Shown: positions 28,908 through 39,309 of the stretch, one piece after another | Layout of the letters: each line of letters begins with the position of its first letter | Numbering within the stretch: position 1 is the first letter of the stretch | Assembly: GCF_022807975.1 (NCBI RefSeq) | Contig: NZ_CP094358.1 | Span: 4,030,001 to 4,094,000 of the forward strand | Direction: 5' to 3' | Source: Abyssalbus ytuae | Lineage (GTDB): Bacteria > Bacteroidota > Bacteroidia > Flavobacteriales > Flavobacteriaceae | DNA length: 64,000 nt | Notes under the pieces: generated by a model | The model's input: only the letters and a program-made list of their open reading frames with translations | What the model was told of the DNA's origin: nothing | The model's database searches: none | Made by a program: the position numbers and the translations under genes

Positions 28908-29013
28908 GACCTCATTTTTTATGAATAGATTAATGCCTGCAAAGTATACAATACCATGCATAAAAATGAATTTTGATAAATGATTTTATCAAATAAAAAT
29001 TAACAGGATTATA

Positions 29014-31425
29014 TTACCTTAATTTAGGATATTTATCCGGATTAGCTTCGTGCATAATTGCATAAACTTTTTCAAAAATATCCTCTGCATTAGGTTTTGA
29101 AAAATAGTCACCGTCACTTGCATAAGCAGGTCTGTGAGCTTTTGCAGACAAGGTCTGAGGTGCACTATCCAGATATTTATATCCGCCCTGACTTTCAATA
29201 ATCTCCTGTAGAAGATAAGCAGAAGCTCCTCCCGGAACATCTTCGTCAACCACTAATAAGCGATTGGTTTTCATAATACTTTTTAAAGTATCGTGATGTA
29301 TATCAAAAGGTAAAAGGCTTTGAGCATCGATTACTTCTGCATCAATGTCAACCTCTATTAATTCTTTGGCTACCTGTTCTACAATTCTTAAAGTAGATCC
29401 GTATGATACTATTGTAATATCACTGCCTTCTTTAACCTTTTCTATTACTCCTATGGCAATTTTAAATTCCCCCAGGTTCTTCGGTAGTTTTTCTTTTAAC
29501 CGGTACCCGTTTAGACTTTCAACTACAAGAGCCGGGTCATCACTTTCCATAAGGGTATTATAAAATCCGGCAGCAACGGTCATATTGCGGGGAACCAAAA
29601 TACATATTCCCCTAAGGTAATGTATCAAACCACCCATGGGGGAACCTGCATGCCATATACCTTCCAGCCTGTGGCCTCTGGTTCGGATAATTAGGGGAGC
29701 CTTTTGCTGCCCTTTTGTACGATAGAGCAGTGATGCAAGATCATCGCTTAGTGTATTAAGGCAATACAAAACATAATCGATATATTGAATCTCTGCAATA
29801 GGTCGAAGTCCTCTCAGGGCCATTCCTATTCCTTGTCCGATAATACTACCTTCCCTTATACCGGTATCGGCTATTCTTATTTCCCCATGCTTTTTTTGTA
29901 ACCCTTCCAATCCCTGGTTCACATCACCAATATTGCCTGTATCTTCACCAAAAATTAGTGCTTTAGGGTATTTTTCAAAAAGCTTGTCAAAATTATCTCT
30001 TAATATAATTCTGCCATCCACCATTTCAGGTTCATTGTCATAAATAGGGGCTACAGGATCTATATTGGCGGCCCTCATTTCGGTTTCACTAAATAAGTGA
30101 GAACTATAGAGTGGCTGGATTCTTTTAAAATAGTTGTCGATCCAGCTTTGTAAATTCCTTTTCTCTGTAGAATTTTCATCGATTACATATCTTAAAGCTT
30201 TTCTGGCTGAAGAGATAATGTATCTTTTAACAGGTTCATCAATTGAGATTAAATCATTTTTTATCCTGTTGATAAAAGATTTGTTTGTACTGGATTTAGC
30301 CAAACTGTCAAGAAGTGAAATAACCTCTTTTTTATCCTCAATATGTGGTGCTAAAAATTCATTCCAGGCTTCTTTTTTACTTTCTCTTACCTGTTTTTTT
30401 ATCTCTTTTTCTATACTGGTAAGTTCTTCTTCGTCTGCAAAGCCATTGCTAAGAATCCATTCTCGGAATTTTATATTACAATCGTGTTCACGCTCCCATT
30501 TTAGTCTCGCTTCATTTTTATATCTTTCATGTGATCCTGAGGTGGAGTGACCTTGAGGCTGGGTAAGTTCAATAACATGAATTAAAACAGGGACATGTTC
30601 TTTTCTGGCAATTTCTCCTGCTTTTTCATAGGTTTCTATCAGGGCAGAATAGTCCCATCCTTTTACAACAAAAATCTCGAAGCCTTTATTTTCTTCATCT
30701 CTTTGGAAGCCTTTTAAAACTTCGGAAATACTTTCTTTTGTTGTTTGGTATTTATTAGGTACTGATATACCGTATTCATCATCCCAAACGCTCACTACCA
30801 TAGGTACCTGAAGAACGCCTGCGGCATTGAATACTTCAAAAAACAAGCCTTCACTGGTGCTTGCATTTCCTATAGTTCCCCAGGCAACTTCATTACCATG
30901 ATTAGAAAATCCGGTAGAATCTATATCGGGTAATTCCCTGTATACTTTTGATGCTTGTGCTAACCCCAGTAAACGTGGCATTTGGCCTGAAGTAGTAGAA
31001 ACATCCGAACTACTGTTTTTTTGTTGTGTAAGATCTAACCAGGAACCATCGGGGGTATTACTTTTTGTTACAAAATGCCCTCCCATTTGCCTGCCTGCAC
31101 TCATTGGCTCTTTTTCTATATCGGTATGGGCATATAAGCCGGCAAAAAAAGGCTTTAAATCCAGCTTCCCAATAGCCATCATAAAAGTTTGATCCCTGTA
31201 ATAACCACTTCTGAAATCACCATTTTTAAAAGCTTTTGCCATAGCTAATTGCGGTAATTCTTTACCATCGCCAAAAATTCCGAACTTAGCTTTACCTGTT
31301 AAAACTTCACGCCTTCCTAAAAGACTACATTCCCTGCTGGTAACTGCTATTCTATAATCATTAATTACCTGTTCTTTAAAATCCTGAAATGTGATGTCTT
31401 TTTTAGTGTTTGCGTTTGTTTGCAT
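29014..31425 (-). CDS. Fused alpha/beta 2-oxoacid dehydrogenase E1 component
   Basis: A roughly 803-residue thiamine-diphosphate enzyme with the alpha and beta subunits of branched-chain 2-oxoacid dehydrogenase joined. The alpha half (about 20-400) has GNEVAWGTIGNASTSEGLFFE, the ThDP/Mg binding region. The beta half (about 465-800) has FGEDTGNIGDVNQGLEGLQKK, GIGMALRGLRPIAEIQYIDY and RTRGHRLEGIWHAGSP. I prefer the ATG at 31423-31425 over 31449 since it lies 22 nt after a good -7 element. E2 and E3 are not nearby, as usual for this stand-alone fusion in Bacteroidota. Confidence 0.93.
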   Translation of the reverse strand: MQTNANTKKDITFQDFKEQVINDYRIAVTSRECSLLGRREVLTGKAKFGIFGDGKELPQLAMAKAFKNGDFRSGYYRDQTFMMAIGKLDLKPFFAGLYAHTDIEKEPMSAGRQMGGHFVTKSNTPDGSWLDLTQQKNSSSDVSTTSGQMPRLLGLAQASKVYRELPDIDSTGFSNHGNEVAWGTIGNASTSEGLFFEVFNAAGVLQVPMVVSVWDDEYGISVPNKYQTTKESISEVLKGFQRDEENKGFEIFVVKGWDYSALIETYEKAGEIARKEHVPVLIHVIELTQPQGHSTSGSHERYKNEARLKWEREHDCNIKFREWILSNGFADEEELTSIEKEIKKQVRESKKEAWNEFLAPHIEDKKEVISLLDSLAKSSTNKSFINRIKNDLISIDEPVKRYIISSARKALRYVIDENSTEKRNLQSWIDNYFKRIQPLYSSHLFSETEMRAANIDPVAPIYDNEPEMVDGRIILRDNFDKLFEKYPKALIFGEDTGNIGDVNQGLEGLQKKHGEIRIADTGIREGSIIGQGIGMALRGLRPIAEIQYIDYVLYCLNTLSDDLASLLYRTKGQQKAPLIIRTRGHRLEGIWHAGSPMGGLIHYLRGICILVPRNMTVAAGFYNTLMESDDPALVVESLNGYRLKEKLPKNLGEFKIAIGVIEKVKEGSDITIVSYGSTLRIVEQVAKELIEVDIDAEVIDAQSLLPFDIHHDTLKSIMKTNRLLVVDEDVPGGASAYLLQEIIESQGGYKYLDSAPQTLSAKAHRPAYASDGDYFSKPNAEDIFEKVYAIMHEANPDKYPKLR

Positions 31426-31446
31426 TGAGTGTGATTGTAGTTCCAA

Positions 31447-31454
31447 CAAAAATA
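31447..31454 (-). promoter_or_regulatory. Bacteroidota -7 element for the E1 gene
   Basis: Minus-strand TATTTTTG matches TAnnTTTG; a TTG lies 20 nt upstream on the same strand at the right distance for a -33 box. It overlaps the longer possible start region and favours the ATG at 31425. Confidence 0.5.
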
Positions 31455-31595
31455 TGCAAAAGTTTGGGTTTTTACAATTTGGAAAAGATAAAAAAATGAT
31501 AAATTATCAATTTAATAGCAGATTATGTGTAAAAATTCTAATAAAAAGATATTTTTTGTCATTTTAATGAAAATTCATCAATAAAAATAAATTTT

Positions 31596-34418
31596 CTAAA
31601 ACCATTTTCTGGTAAATAAACCTGTAAGTGTCCTTGGGCTAAGAGTTATAATAAAACGTATTTTTTCATCGTAATTTTGTTGGGCAATTTCCCATCCGTT
31701 ATTTGAGTAAACCGGTAGATAAAGTTCAAAATAATCTGTGACCAGATTTAACCGTATTCCTGAATCGTATACAAATTCGGTATTTTCATATTTATTGTCA
31801 ACAAAACCTGCATCGCCATATACTTCTATCCATTTCCATATGTTGGTACTCACATTTGCTGTGAGCATCCAATCGTTTGAATAAGCAGACTTTAATTTTG
31901 ATTTAAAACCTCCTTCGGCTATAATTATTTGCTGACTGAACAGGCCGGTACTTTCCGATCGGCCTAAATAGTTGTAATCAAATAAATAATCGGTTGGCCT
32001 GTCTAAAGCAAAGCTGAAAAAGTCTGAATTTGTTTCGTTGTAAATAAATTTTCCAAAAAACAACCTGAAGTTTACCTGTCTGTTATTTCTTAATAGTTTC
32101 CTATACTCACAGTTAAAAGAAACTTTAGAAAATTTATGGGCTATTTGTAAATCGGCAAACCAGGACTTATAATTAATTATACTATTGTTAATATATGTGT
32201 ATCTGGTATTAAGTACACTATAGTCAGGATCCGTATCAATATCAGGCGATTTATCGCGTATTACATTTACAAATCTGGAAGTTAAATATTGTCTTTCGTT
32301 AGACCTGAAATCATCGGTTCTGAAGGCAAATGAAATTGCCGGGGTAATAGTGGTATATCGCAACCCTTCGGCATAGTGAAAGGTATTACCATAGGCCAGG
32401 AAATTAATTTGATATAAATTTCCCTCGTCAATATATTTTCTGAAATTAAATTTTGCCCCTCCTACAATTGTTTTTTCTTTGAAGGAATACGAAGGGCTTA
32501 AATCATAAAAGAAGGGACGGTCTAAAAAAGTTTTATTGTATAACCTCATGCCCGGGGTAAAGCCGTCGTACACATTAAAAGTAGCTATAGGAACATAAAA
32601 TATCTGATTGTAGAGTGGATCTTCTATATCTTTAAAAAACTGAAATTTAAGCTTTCTGTTTCCTATTAAACCATTTACAGATTTTGAATTATTGCGCTGA
32701 TTAAATTCAGGAATTAATTTGTTATAATTTAAAACGAGTCTTTTTACTTCTTTTCTTTCAAAACCAACCACTTTTTCATTTCTAATTCCGCTAAGCCATT
32801 GTTGGGATAAAACAGAGTCATTTTTATCCACACTGAATAAAGTAATGGGTACAGTGGTACCACTTTTATTTTTTACCGTTACCCAGACAGAATCTTTATC
32901 TTTTTTTAGTTTTTTTAATTTATAATCAATTTTATGTCTGGTATTAATATATTCATTATAAAACCAATCAATATTTTTATGGGAATTATTATTCAGAATG
33001 GTCAGAAAATCCTGTGGTGTGGCTTTATCGTTTTTATAATCATTGTAAAAAGTTTTAATACTTTTATCAATGGTGTTATCTCCCAGATAGTTTTTAAGAT
33101 AAACAAACCCCACGCCGGCTTTATATTTATTGGCTATTTTTTCATTGAATTTAATTAAAGAATCACTGGGTTTTGTTAGCTCCTGGTCAAGGCTTTTACG
33201 GGCCATGAGCATATATAAAAAAGTATACTGATCATTAAAATCCATTTTTGCCAGGCTAAAGGATCTTATTCCCCATACTTTTGATAACCCTCCCAGTAAT
33301 TTCATGTCAGGATAGTTTTTTTCTACATATTCAATCATTAAATAGGTTTGAATTGCATCAAATAACCATCTGTCACTACGTGGATCAACAAAGATTGAAT
33401 TATCAAGGTATTTATATAAAGTTGTTTTAAGAATCCTCAGTTCAAATTGAAATTCATCAGGAAAAGGTCTTAAAAAGGAGGGAAGTTGGTTTAGTCCATA
33501 CAAAGGGTTTTTTCTGTACTCTTCTTCGGTTACCAGTAATTTATCGTGCGGATATTTTCCCAGGTTTTCTTCTATAAAGTCAATAACTTTTTCTATTGAT
33601 AAACCTTTTTGTATATAATCGAGTTCTTTTGAATCCAGGTTTGTTATAACCTTTAATGAACCGGTATCATGAATGGAAAACTCATTAAACAGTTTAAAAT
33701 ATAGTGTTATATCGGCTCTTTTCTCTCCGTAAATTATTGTTTGTTTGTAGTTTTCCATCTCTTTATCCTGAACGACGTTAAGGTCAGATATAAGATTATA
33801 GTTAGAAGGATAGTTTAAAATTATCTGATAGTCAGAACTTTGATCATATATATCATCCAAATTTTTATTACTATATAGTTTCCACTCCCCATTTTCATAA
33901 ACTGCCGGCATTATATACCAGTTTTTTAAGAGAAAATCATTTTCATCAGTGTAACCGTAACGTGTAAATTTACTGTCGGGTAATTTAACCGAATAAGAAA
34001 GTCTCAGATGGTAATTTTGATGAGGATATAAAGGGAAATTTAACTGAATTTTGAGAATATCGTCTGATTCCAGTCTTTCCCATTTCAAATAGTTATAGTT
34101 TCTGTCTGTTAAAGAAATAAGTTTGGTATTACCTTTTTCTTCCTTTTTTGCCAGATGGAAACTTTTATTAAAATCTTCTGCAAATCTTTTGGCTAATGGT
34201 GTTTGATTATTTGAAAAGGCGTTATTCCAATCGTATAGATACACTGAATTTAAAGTATCATTGGTTTTATTTTGAAAAACAATTTCATGTTGAATGTTTA
34301 TGATATGTGACTCCGGATGTAAGGTAGCAATGATTGTATGGCTGTTTTGTGAAAAAATAGTCTCAGCCGACAAAAAAGTAGTTATAATTAAAATGTATGA
34401 GGTTACATATTTCAACAT
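31596..34418 (-). CDS. M1-peptidase-like outer-membrane protein lacking the zinc site
   Basis: A 940-residue exported protein. A signal peptide (about 1-23) is followed by an M1-aminopeptidase-like N-terminal beta domain (about 28-250), a region aligned by eye with the gluzincin catalytic domain (about 265-490), and a C-terminal part rich in alternating aromatic strands (about 600-940) that looks like an outer-membrane beta-barrel ending NTGLFTRKWF-like (TGLFTRKWF). Where HExxH should stand I read LKTTLYKYLDN (about 330-340), and WLFDAIQTYL (351-360) replaces the WLNEG motif with the third zinc ligand. It is thus probably not a peptidase. Monocistronic; function unknown. Confidence 0.7.
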   Translation of the reverse strand: MLKYVTSYILIITTFLSAETIFSQNSHTIIATLHPESHIINIQHEIVFQNKTNDTLNSVYLYDWNNAFSNNQTPLAKRFAEDFNKSFHLAKKEEKGNTKLISLTDRNYNYLKWERLESDDILKIQLNFPLYPHQNYHLRLSYSVKLPDSKFTRYGYTDENDFLLKNWYIMPAVYENGEWKLYSNKNLDDIYDQSSDYQIILNYPSNYNLISDLNVVQDKEMENYKQTIIYGEKRADITLYFKLFNEFSIHDTGSLKVITNLDSKELDYIQKGLSIEKVIDFIEENLGKYPHDKLLVTEEEYRKNPLYGLNQLPSFLRPFPDEFQFELRILKTTLYKYLDNSIFVDPRSDRWLFDAIQTYLMIEYVEKNYPDMKLLGGLSKVWGIRSFSLAKMDFNDQYTFLYMLMARKSLDQELTKPSDSLIKFNEKIANKYKAGVGFVYLKNYLGDNTIDKSIKTFYNDYKNDKATPQDFLTILNNNSHKNIDWFYNEYINTRHKIDYKLKKLKKDKDSVWVTVKNKSGTTVPITLFSVDKNDSVLSQQWLSGIRNEKVVGFERKEVKRLVLNYNKLIPEFNQRNNSKSVNGLIGNRKLKFQFFKDIEDPLYNQIFYVPIATFNVYDGFTPGMRLYNKTFLDRPFFYDLSPSYSFKEKTIVGGAKFNFRKYIDEGNLYQINFLAYGNTFHYAEGLRYTTITPAISFAFRTDDFRSNERQYLTSRFVNVIRDKSPDIDTDPDYSVLNTRYTYINNSIINYKSWFADLQIAHKFSKVSFNCEYRKLLRNNRQVNFRLFFGKFIYNETNSDFFSFALDRPTDYLFDYNYLGRSESTGLFSQQIIIAEGGFKSKLKSAYSNDWMLTANVSTNIWKWIEVYGDAGFVDNKYENTEFVYDSGIRLNLVTDYFELYLPVYSNNGWEIAQQNYDEKIRFIITLSPRTLTGLFTRKWF

Positions 34419-34591
34419 TAATAAACAATATAATTTTACTTAATACACAATATTTTAGTTAGTTGATTAAAGTTGAAATTTTTGAGTGATGAATGCAATA
34501 TTAGGGAAAAAATTTCAATACCAATATTAAGCTTAGTTAAATAAATATGCAATAATAAGTAATTTTACAAATAAGATTTAACTCAAAAAAA

Positions 34592-35107
34592 ATGAATATT
34601 TCACAAATTACCTACAAAGAGTATTCCACCTTTTTTTCAACATATATTAATAAACTTGAAGATGTGGAGCTGCTGGCAGAGTTAGAAGAAGGAAGAAAAA
34701 GGTTTAAGGAACTGATTATTGCCATACCCCCCGGGAAATTGTATAAAGCCTATGAAAAAGATAAATGGAGTCTGGCAGAGGTACTTATGCATTGTATTGA
34801 TACCGAAAGAGTGTTTCAGTACCGGGTGTTAAGAATTGCAAGAAATGATAAAACGGATTTGAGGGGGTTTAACCAGGATGATTTTGTACCATTTTCGAAT
34901 GCCAACAGCAGAACTGCTGAAGATTTGTTGGAGGAATATAATATTGTAAGGGACAGCAGTATTTTTTTAGTGAAAAACCTAACGGAAAATGATTTGTTAA
35001 GAACGGGCATAGTGGAAGGAGAAAAAATTTCTGCAAGAGCTATGGCTTTCATTATTTGCGGTCATCAGCTTCACCATGAAAAAATCATAAGGGAAAGATA
35101 CCTGTAA
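34592..35107 (+). CDS. DinB-family protein
   Basis: A 171-residue four-helix-bundle protein of the DinB/YfiT superfamily, whose members often use three His as a metal site. Candidate ligands are in SLAEVLMHCIDTERVFQYR (His near 67) and FIICGHQLHHEKIIRERYL (His near 157-162). Family members include thiol transferases using mycothiol or bacillithiol, but no partner is evident here. It ends at a terminator shared with the convergent LOG gene. Confidence 0.88.
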   Translation: MNISQITYKEYSTFFSTYINKLEDVELLAELEEGRKRFKELIIAIPPGKLYKAYEKDKWSLAEVLMHCIDTERVFQYRVLRIARNDKTDLRGFNQDDFVPFSNANSRTAEDLLEEYNIVRDSSIFLVKNLTENDLLRTGIVEGEKISARAMAFIICGHQLHHEKIIRERYL

Positions 35108-35108
35108 T

Positions 35109-35148
35109 TAAAAAAGGTTGTCACCTGCACCAGGGACAACCTTTTTTA
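35109..35148. terminator. Bidirectional terminator between DinB and LOG genes
   Basis: Stem AAGGTTGTC paired with GACAACCTT (about 35114-35143), flanked by A and T runs on either side, with a 12-nt loop. Works for both convergent genes. Confidence 0.87.
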
Positions 35149-35164
35149 GCCACTATAAGCCTGT

Positions 35165-35854
35165 TTAAAAATTAGGGCTTAAATTATATTTTTTGTAGAA
35201 ATTATTAAGTATTTCCACTACTTCATCTTCCGTATCTACAATTTTAACCAAATCTATATCGCCGGGGCTTATGTTGGAATATTTATCCAACAGGGTACTT
35301 TTTATCCATTCAAACAAACCTCCCCAAAAATCCCTGCCCACCAAAATGATGGGGAATTTACCTATTTTGTGTGTTTGTATGAGTGTAATGGCCTCAAAAA
35401 GCTCATCGAGTGTACCAAAACCTCCGGGTAATACCACAAACCCCTGAGAATATTTTACAAACATTACCTTGCGGACGAAAAAATAGTCAAAATTCAGGTT
35501 TTTATCGGAATCTATATATGGATTGTCATGCTGTTCAAAGGGCAAGTCTATATTCAAACCTACCGAAGTGCCACCTCCCAGATGTGCGCCTTTGTTGCCG
35601 GCTTCCATAATACCCGGGCCGCCACCGGTGATTACACCATATCCTGCTTCAACAATCCTTTGGGTTATTTTTTCGGTTAATTTGTAATATTCATGCTCGG
35701 GTTTAATGCGTGCTGAACCAAATACTGAAACGCAGGGGCCTATTTGACTCATTTTTTCAAAACCCATTACAAATTCTCCCATAATTTTAAATATGGCCCA
35801 CGAATCGTTCGTTTTAATTTCATTCCATCCTTTATGATGTTGTTCTTTTCTCAT
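35165..35854 (-). CDS. LOG-family protein (cytokinin riboside 5'-monophosphate phosphoribohydrolase-like)
   Basis: A 229-residue Rossmann-fold protein of the TIGR00730/LOG family, which splits nucleoside 5'-monophosphates into base and ribose phosphate. The diagnostic motifs are GGGPGIMEAGNKGAH (about 78-92) and PGGFGTLDELFEA (about 142-154). The N-terminal SVFGSARIKPEHEYY fits the longer family group. It lies 42 bp downstream of uvrA on the same strand, so may be cotranscribed. Its natural substrate in non-plant-associated bacteria is not settled. Confidence 0.9.
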   Translation of the reverse strand: MRKEQHHKGWNEIKTNDSWAIFKIMGEFVMGFEKMSQIGPCVSVFGSARIKPEHEYYKLTEKITQRIVEAGYGVITGGGPGIMEAGNKGAHLGGGTSVGLNIDLPFEQHDNPYIDSDKNLNFDYFFVRKVMFVKYSQGFVVLPGGFGTLDELFEAITLIQTHKIGKFPIILVGRDFWGGLFEWIKSTLLDKYSNISPGDIDLVKIVDTEDEVVEILNNFYKKYNLSPNF

Positions 35855-35896
35855 ATAATATTTTTAGTTTTTAAAAAGGTCTGCTATTACAGACAA

Positions 35897-38731
35897 CTAA
35901 TTCAATAATTCTTTTTTCAGGAACTGTGCAGTGTAGCTTTTTTTGTTTTCTATTACTTCTTCGGGTGTACCGGTGGCTACTACTTCTCCACCTCCTTTGC
36001 CACCTTCGTGGCCAATATCAATAATGTAATCAACCATTTTAATAACATCCAGGTTGTGTTCTATAATTAACACGGTATTGCCTTTGTCAGTTAAACTGTT
36101 TAATACATTCATCAACACCCGGATATCTTCAAAATGAAGACCTGTGGTGGGTTCATCTAAAATGTAAAAGGTATTTCCCGTATCTTTTTTAGATAATTCC
36201 GTTGCAAGCTTAATACGCTGGGCTTCGCCACCGGAGAGGGTAGTGGATTGTTGCCCTAAGGTAATATAACCCAGCCCGACATCCTGAATGGTTTTGAGCT
36301 TCCGGTGTATTTTTGGAATATTTTCAAAAAAGTCAACAGCTTCATTAATGGTCATAGCCAGCACATCGGCTATTGATTTTCCTTTGTAGCGTATTTCCAA
36401 AGTTTCCCTGTTAAATCTTTTTCCCTGGCATGTTTCGCATTCTACATATACATCGGGTAAAAAGTTCATTTCAATAACTCGTACTCCGGCTCCTTCACAG
36501 GTTTCACATCTGCCGCCTTTTACATTAAAACTGAAACGTCCCGGTTTATAACCCCGGATCATGGCTTCGGGTGTTTGAGTAAATAAACTTCTTATTTCAC
36601 TAAATACGCCGGTGTAGGTAGCAGGATTAGACCTGGGGGTCCTTCCTATAGGTGATTGGTTTATATCAATAACCTTGTCAACATATTCCAGGCCTTTTAT
36701 GCTTTTATAGGGCATCGGTTTTTTTACGGCATTAAAAAAGTGGGCATTTAAAATAGGGTAGAGGGTTTCATTGATTAAAGTAGATTTACCACTTCCTGAA
36801 ACTCCGGTTACCCCTATCATTTTACCAAGCGGAAATTTTACGTCAATATTTTTTAAGTTATTTCCCGTACAGCCTTTTAATTCGATAAACTTACCATTTC
36901 CTTCCCTTCGTTTTCCGGGGATTTCTATTTGTTTGGTACCATTAAGATAGTCGGCAGTAAGAGTATGATGTTTGAAGATTTCTTTAGGTGGCCCTTCCGA
37001 AATTATCTCACCTCCGTGCCTGCCGGCTCTGGGGCCAATGTCAATAATATAATCGGCCTGTTCTATCATATCTTTGTCATGCTCTACCACTATTACGGAG
37101 TTTCCTATGTCTCGCAGGGCTTCCAGTGATTTTATCAAACGTGCATTATCGCGCTGGTGAAGGCCTATACTGGGTTCATCTAATATATAAAGTACCCCTA
37201 CCAGTTGCGACCCTATTTGAGTAGCCAGCCTTATACGTTGGGCCTCACCCCCGGAGAGTGATTTTGAACTTCTATCCAGCGAAAGGTAATCCAGCCCTAC
37301 ATCCAGTAAAAAACTAATTCGTGCAGTGATTTCTTTTAAAACTTCTTCAGCAATTTTGAATTGTTTTTCCGATAAGTGAGCAGGTAGTTCTTTAAAAAAC
37401 GAAGCAAGGTCTACAATATCAAGGTGGGCAAGTTCAGAGATATTTTTGTTGTTGATTTTGAAATACAGGGATTCCTTTTTTAACCTGGAGCCATTACATT
37501 CAGGACATTTAACCCTGTTCATGTATTCTTTTGCCCATCTTTTAATGGAAGTAGAATTGCTTTCTTCAAACTGGTTTTTAATAAAACTTACAATCCCTTC
37601 AAAGTCAATTTTATAGTCCCTGGTTATTCCGAGTACTTTAGACTCCACCGAAAACTTTTCATTGCCACCGTAGAGAATCATTTTTAATGCTTCCTCCGGA
37701 ATATCTTTTATAGGATCGGTAATTTTAAAATTAAACCGTTCGGCTATGATTTGAATCTGCTTAAAAATCCACGAGTTTTTAAACTCACCCAAAGGTGCTA
37801 TGCCACCACCTTTTATGGTAATGTTATTATTGGGTATTATTTTGTTGATATTTACTTCATACACCCTGCCCAATCCGTTACAATGAGGACACATACCTTT
37901 GGGCGAATTAAAGGAAAATGTGTTGGGTTCCGGATTAGGGTACGAAATACCGGTGGAAGGACACATCAAATTCCGGCTGAAGTAACGTACTTTATTACTG
38001 TCATGTTCAATAACCATTAAAACATCGTCACCATGATACATAGCGGTTTTGATGGTTTCCATCAGGCGTTTGTGGGTGTCTTCACTGTCGTCAACTTTAA
38101 GCCTGTCTATAACAATTTCAATATCGTGGGTTTTATACCTGTCCAGTTTCATTCCGTGTTCCAGATCAGTAATTTCCCCATCAACCCTCACTTTTACAAA
38201 CCCCTGCTTTGCTATTTGTTCGAAAAGTTCCCTGTAATGCCCTTTACGGCTTCTGATAACAGGGGAAAGAACAATAATGCGTTGTTCATTAAAATCATTA
38301 ATTATTAAATCCTTTATCTGCTCATCACTATAACTCACCATTTTTTCACCGGTGTTATAGCTGTAAGAATCGGCAGCCCTTGCAAATAATAATCTTAAAA
38401 AATCATATATTTCCGTAATGGTTCCTACGGTAGAACGGGGAGATTTGGAAGTTGTTTTCTGTTCAATGGCAATAACAGGAGAGAGACCGTCTATTTTATC
38501 TACATCGGGACGTTCCAGGCCTCCTAAAAACTGACGTGCATACGCCGAAAAAGTTTCAATATACCGTCGTTGCCCTTCGGCATAAATAGTATCAAAAGCC
38601 AGAGAGGATTTACCGCTTCCTGAAAGACCTGTAATTACTACCAGTTTTTCCCTGGGAATGGTAACATCAATATTTTTAAGATTATGAACCCGGGCGCCTT
38701 TTACTTCTATGTTTTCTTCAAAATTTGTCAT
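35897..38731 (-). CDS. uvrA: Excinuclease ABC subunit A
   Basis: A 944-residue damage-recognition ATPase of nucleotide excision repair. It has two ABC modules: Walker [20 protein letters not shown] (about 34-52) and [16 protein letters not shown] (about 644), and two signature motifs [16 protein letters not shown] (about 490) and [15 protein letters not shown] (about 830). Zinc-finger cysteines are at CPHCNGLG (first half), CPECNGSR, and [19 protein letters not shown] (near 740-770). Length and domain order are standard. Divergent promoter region lies in the repeat-rich interval to the right. Confidence 0.97.
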   Translation of the reverse strand: MTNFEENIEVKGARVHNLKNIDVTIPREKLVVITGLSGSGKSSLAFDTIYAEGQRRYIETFSAYARQFLGGLERPDVDKIDGLSPVIAIEQKTTSKSPRSTVGTITEIYDFLRLLFARAADSYSYNTGEKMVSYSDEQIKDLIINDFNEQRIIVLSPVIRSRKGHYRELFEQIAKQGFVKVRVDGEITDLEHGMKLDRYKTHDIEIVIDRLKVDDSEDTHKRLMETIKTAMYHGDDVLMVIEHDSNKVRYFSRNLMCPSTGISYPNPEPNTFSFNSPKGMCPHCNGLGRVYEVNINKIIPNNNITIKGGGIAPLGEFKNSWIFKQIQIIAERFNFKITDPIKDIPEEALKMILYGGNEKFSVESKVLGITRDYKIDFEGIVSFIKNQFEESNSTSIKRWAKEYMNRVKCPECNGSRLKKESLYFKINNKNISELAHLDIVDLASFFKELPAHLSEKQFKIAEEVLKEITARISFLLDVGLDYLSLDRSSKSLSGGEAQRIRLATQIGSQLVGVLYILDEPSIGLHQRDNARLIKSLEALRDIGNSVIVVEHDKDMIEQADYIIDIGPRAGRHGGEIISEGPPKEIFKHHTLTADYLNGTKQIEIPGKRREGNGKFIELKGCTGNNLKNIDVKFPLGKMIGVTGVSGSGKSTLINETLYPILNAHFFNAVKKPMPYKSIKGLEYVDKVIDINQSPIGRTPRSNPATYTGVFSEIRSLFTQTPEAMIRGYKPGRFSFNVKGGRCETCEGAGVRVIEMNFLPDVYVECETCQGKRFNRETLEIRYKGKSIADVLAMTINEAVDFFENIPKIHRKLKTIQDVGLGYITLGQQSTTLSGGEAQRIKLATELSKKDTGNTFYILDEPTTGLHFEDIRVLMNVLNSLTDKGNTVLIIEHNLDVIKMVDYIIDIGHEGGKGGGEVVATGTPEEVIENKKSYTAQFLKKELLN

Positions 38732-38956
38732 AAATAAATTACCGAATTACCGGAATTTGCGAAGTTACAATTTTAAGAGAGAAAAAGGAAACCTGATCAT
38801 TCTTTATATTGTTAACTAAATATTAATTTAAAACCCTGACCGGTAGCAGTTTTTGTGATACTCCCGCTGCGCAATACCGGTAGCTATAGGGACCTTATAA
38901 AAAAGCCTTGCAGCGCTCCCTGCAAGTAAGGAGACTTCGGGGAGCGTTGTAAAAGT
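38732..38956. other. Non-coding stretch upstream of uvrA with a small hairpin
   Basis: No convincing gene. A perfect 7-bp hairpin CTTGCAG / CTGCAAG with a 6-nt loop occupies 38907-38926. Sequence after 38830 is less AT-rich than the surroundings and leads into the 42-bp repeats. The frames open here are continuations of the repeat-generated frames and were not accepted as genes. Confidence 0.5.
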
Positions 38957-39208
38957 GAACTTTTGTTTGCAACCCGTCCGGAGAGCAAAATGGGCAATAA
39001 ACTTTTGTTTACAGCCCGTCCGGAAAGCAAAATGGGCAATAAACTTTTGTTTACAGCCCGTCCGGAAAGCAAAATGGGCAATAAACTTTTGTTTGCAGCC
39101 CGTCCGGAGAGCAAAATGGGCAATAAACTTTTGTTTACAGCCCGTCCGGAAAGCAAAATGGGCAATAAACTTTTGTTTGCAAGCCATCCGGAAAGCAAAA
39201 TGGGCTGC
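38957..39208. repeat. Six tandem copies of a 42-bp repeat
   Basis: Units start at 38957, 38999, 39041, 39083, 39125 and 39167. A typical unit begins AAACTTTTGTTTACAGCCCG, continues TCCGGAAAGCAAAATGGGCA and ends AT. Internal copies are nearly identical; the first has GTGAAC-like and the last AAGCCAT/TGC variants at the edges, as in arrays that change length by unequal exchange. 42 is divisible by 3, so several frames on both strands stay open. There are no spacers, so it is not CRISPR. Confidence 0.95.
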
Positions 39209-39246
39209 GGGAATTGCCTGTATTCAAAAAAAACTGCCAGGTTTGC

Positions 39247-39309
39247 AGGCTCCTCATGGGTTTTTTCAGGCTCCTCATGGGTTTTTTCGGGCTCCTCATG
39301 GGTTTTTTC
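39247..39309. repeat. Three tandem copies of a 21-bp repeat
   Basis: Units at 39247-39267, 39268-39288 and 39289-39309, consensus (A/G)GGCTCCTCATGGGTTTTTTC. Each contains a T6 run. Unit length is exactly half of that of the 42-bp array, but the sequences do not look related. Confidence 0.93.

Noticed and set aside
38957-39208. CRISPR array
   Set aside because: Units are directly adjacent without unique spacers, and no cas gene is nearby.
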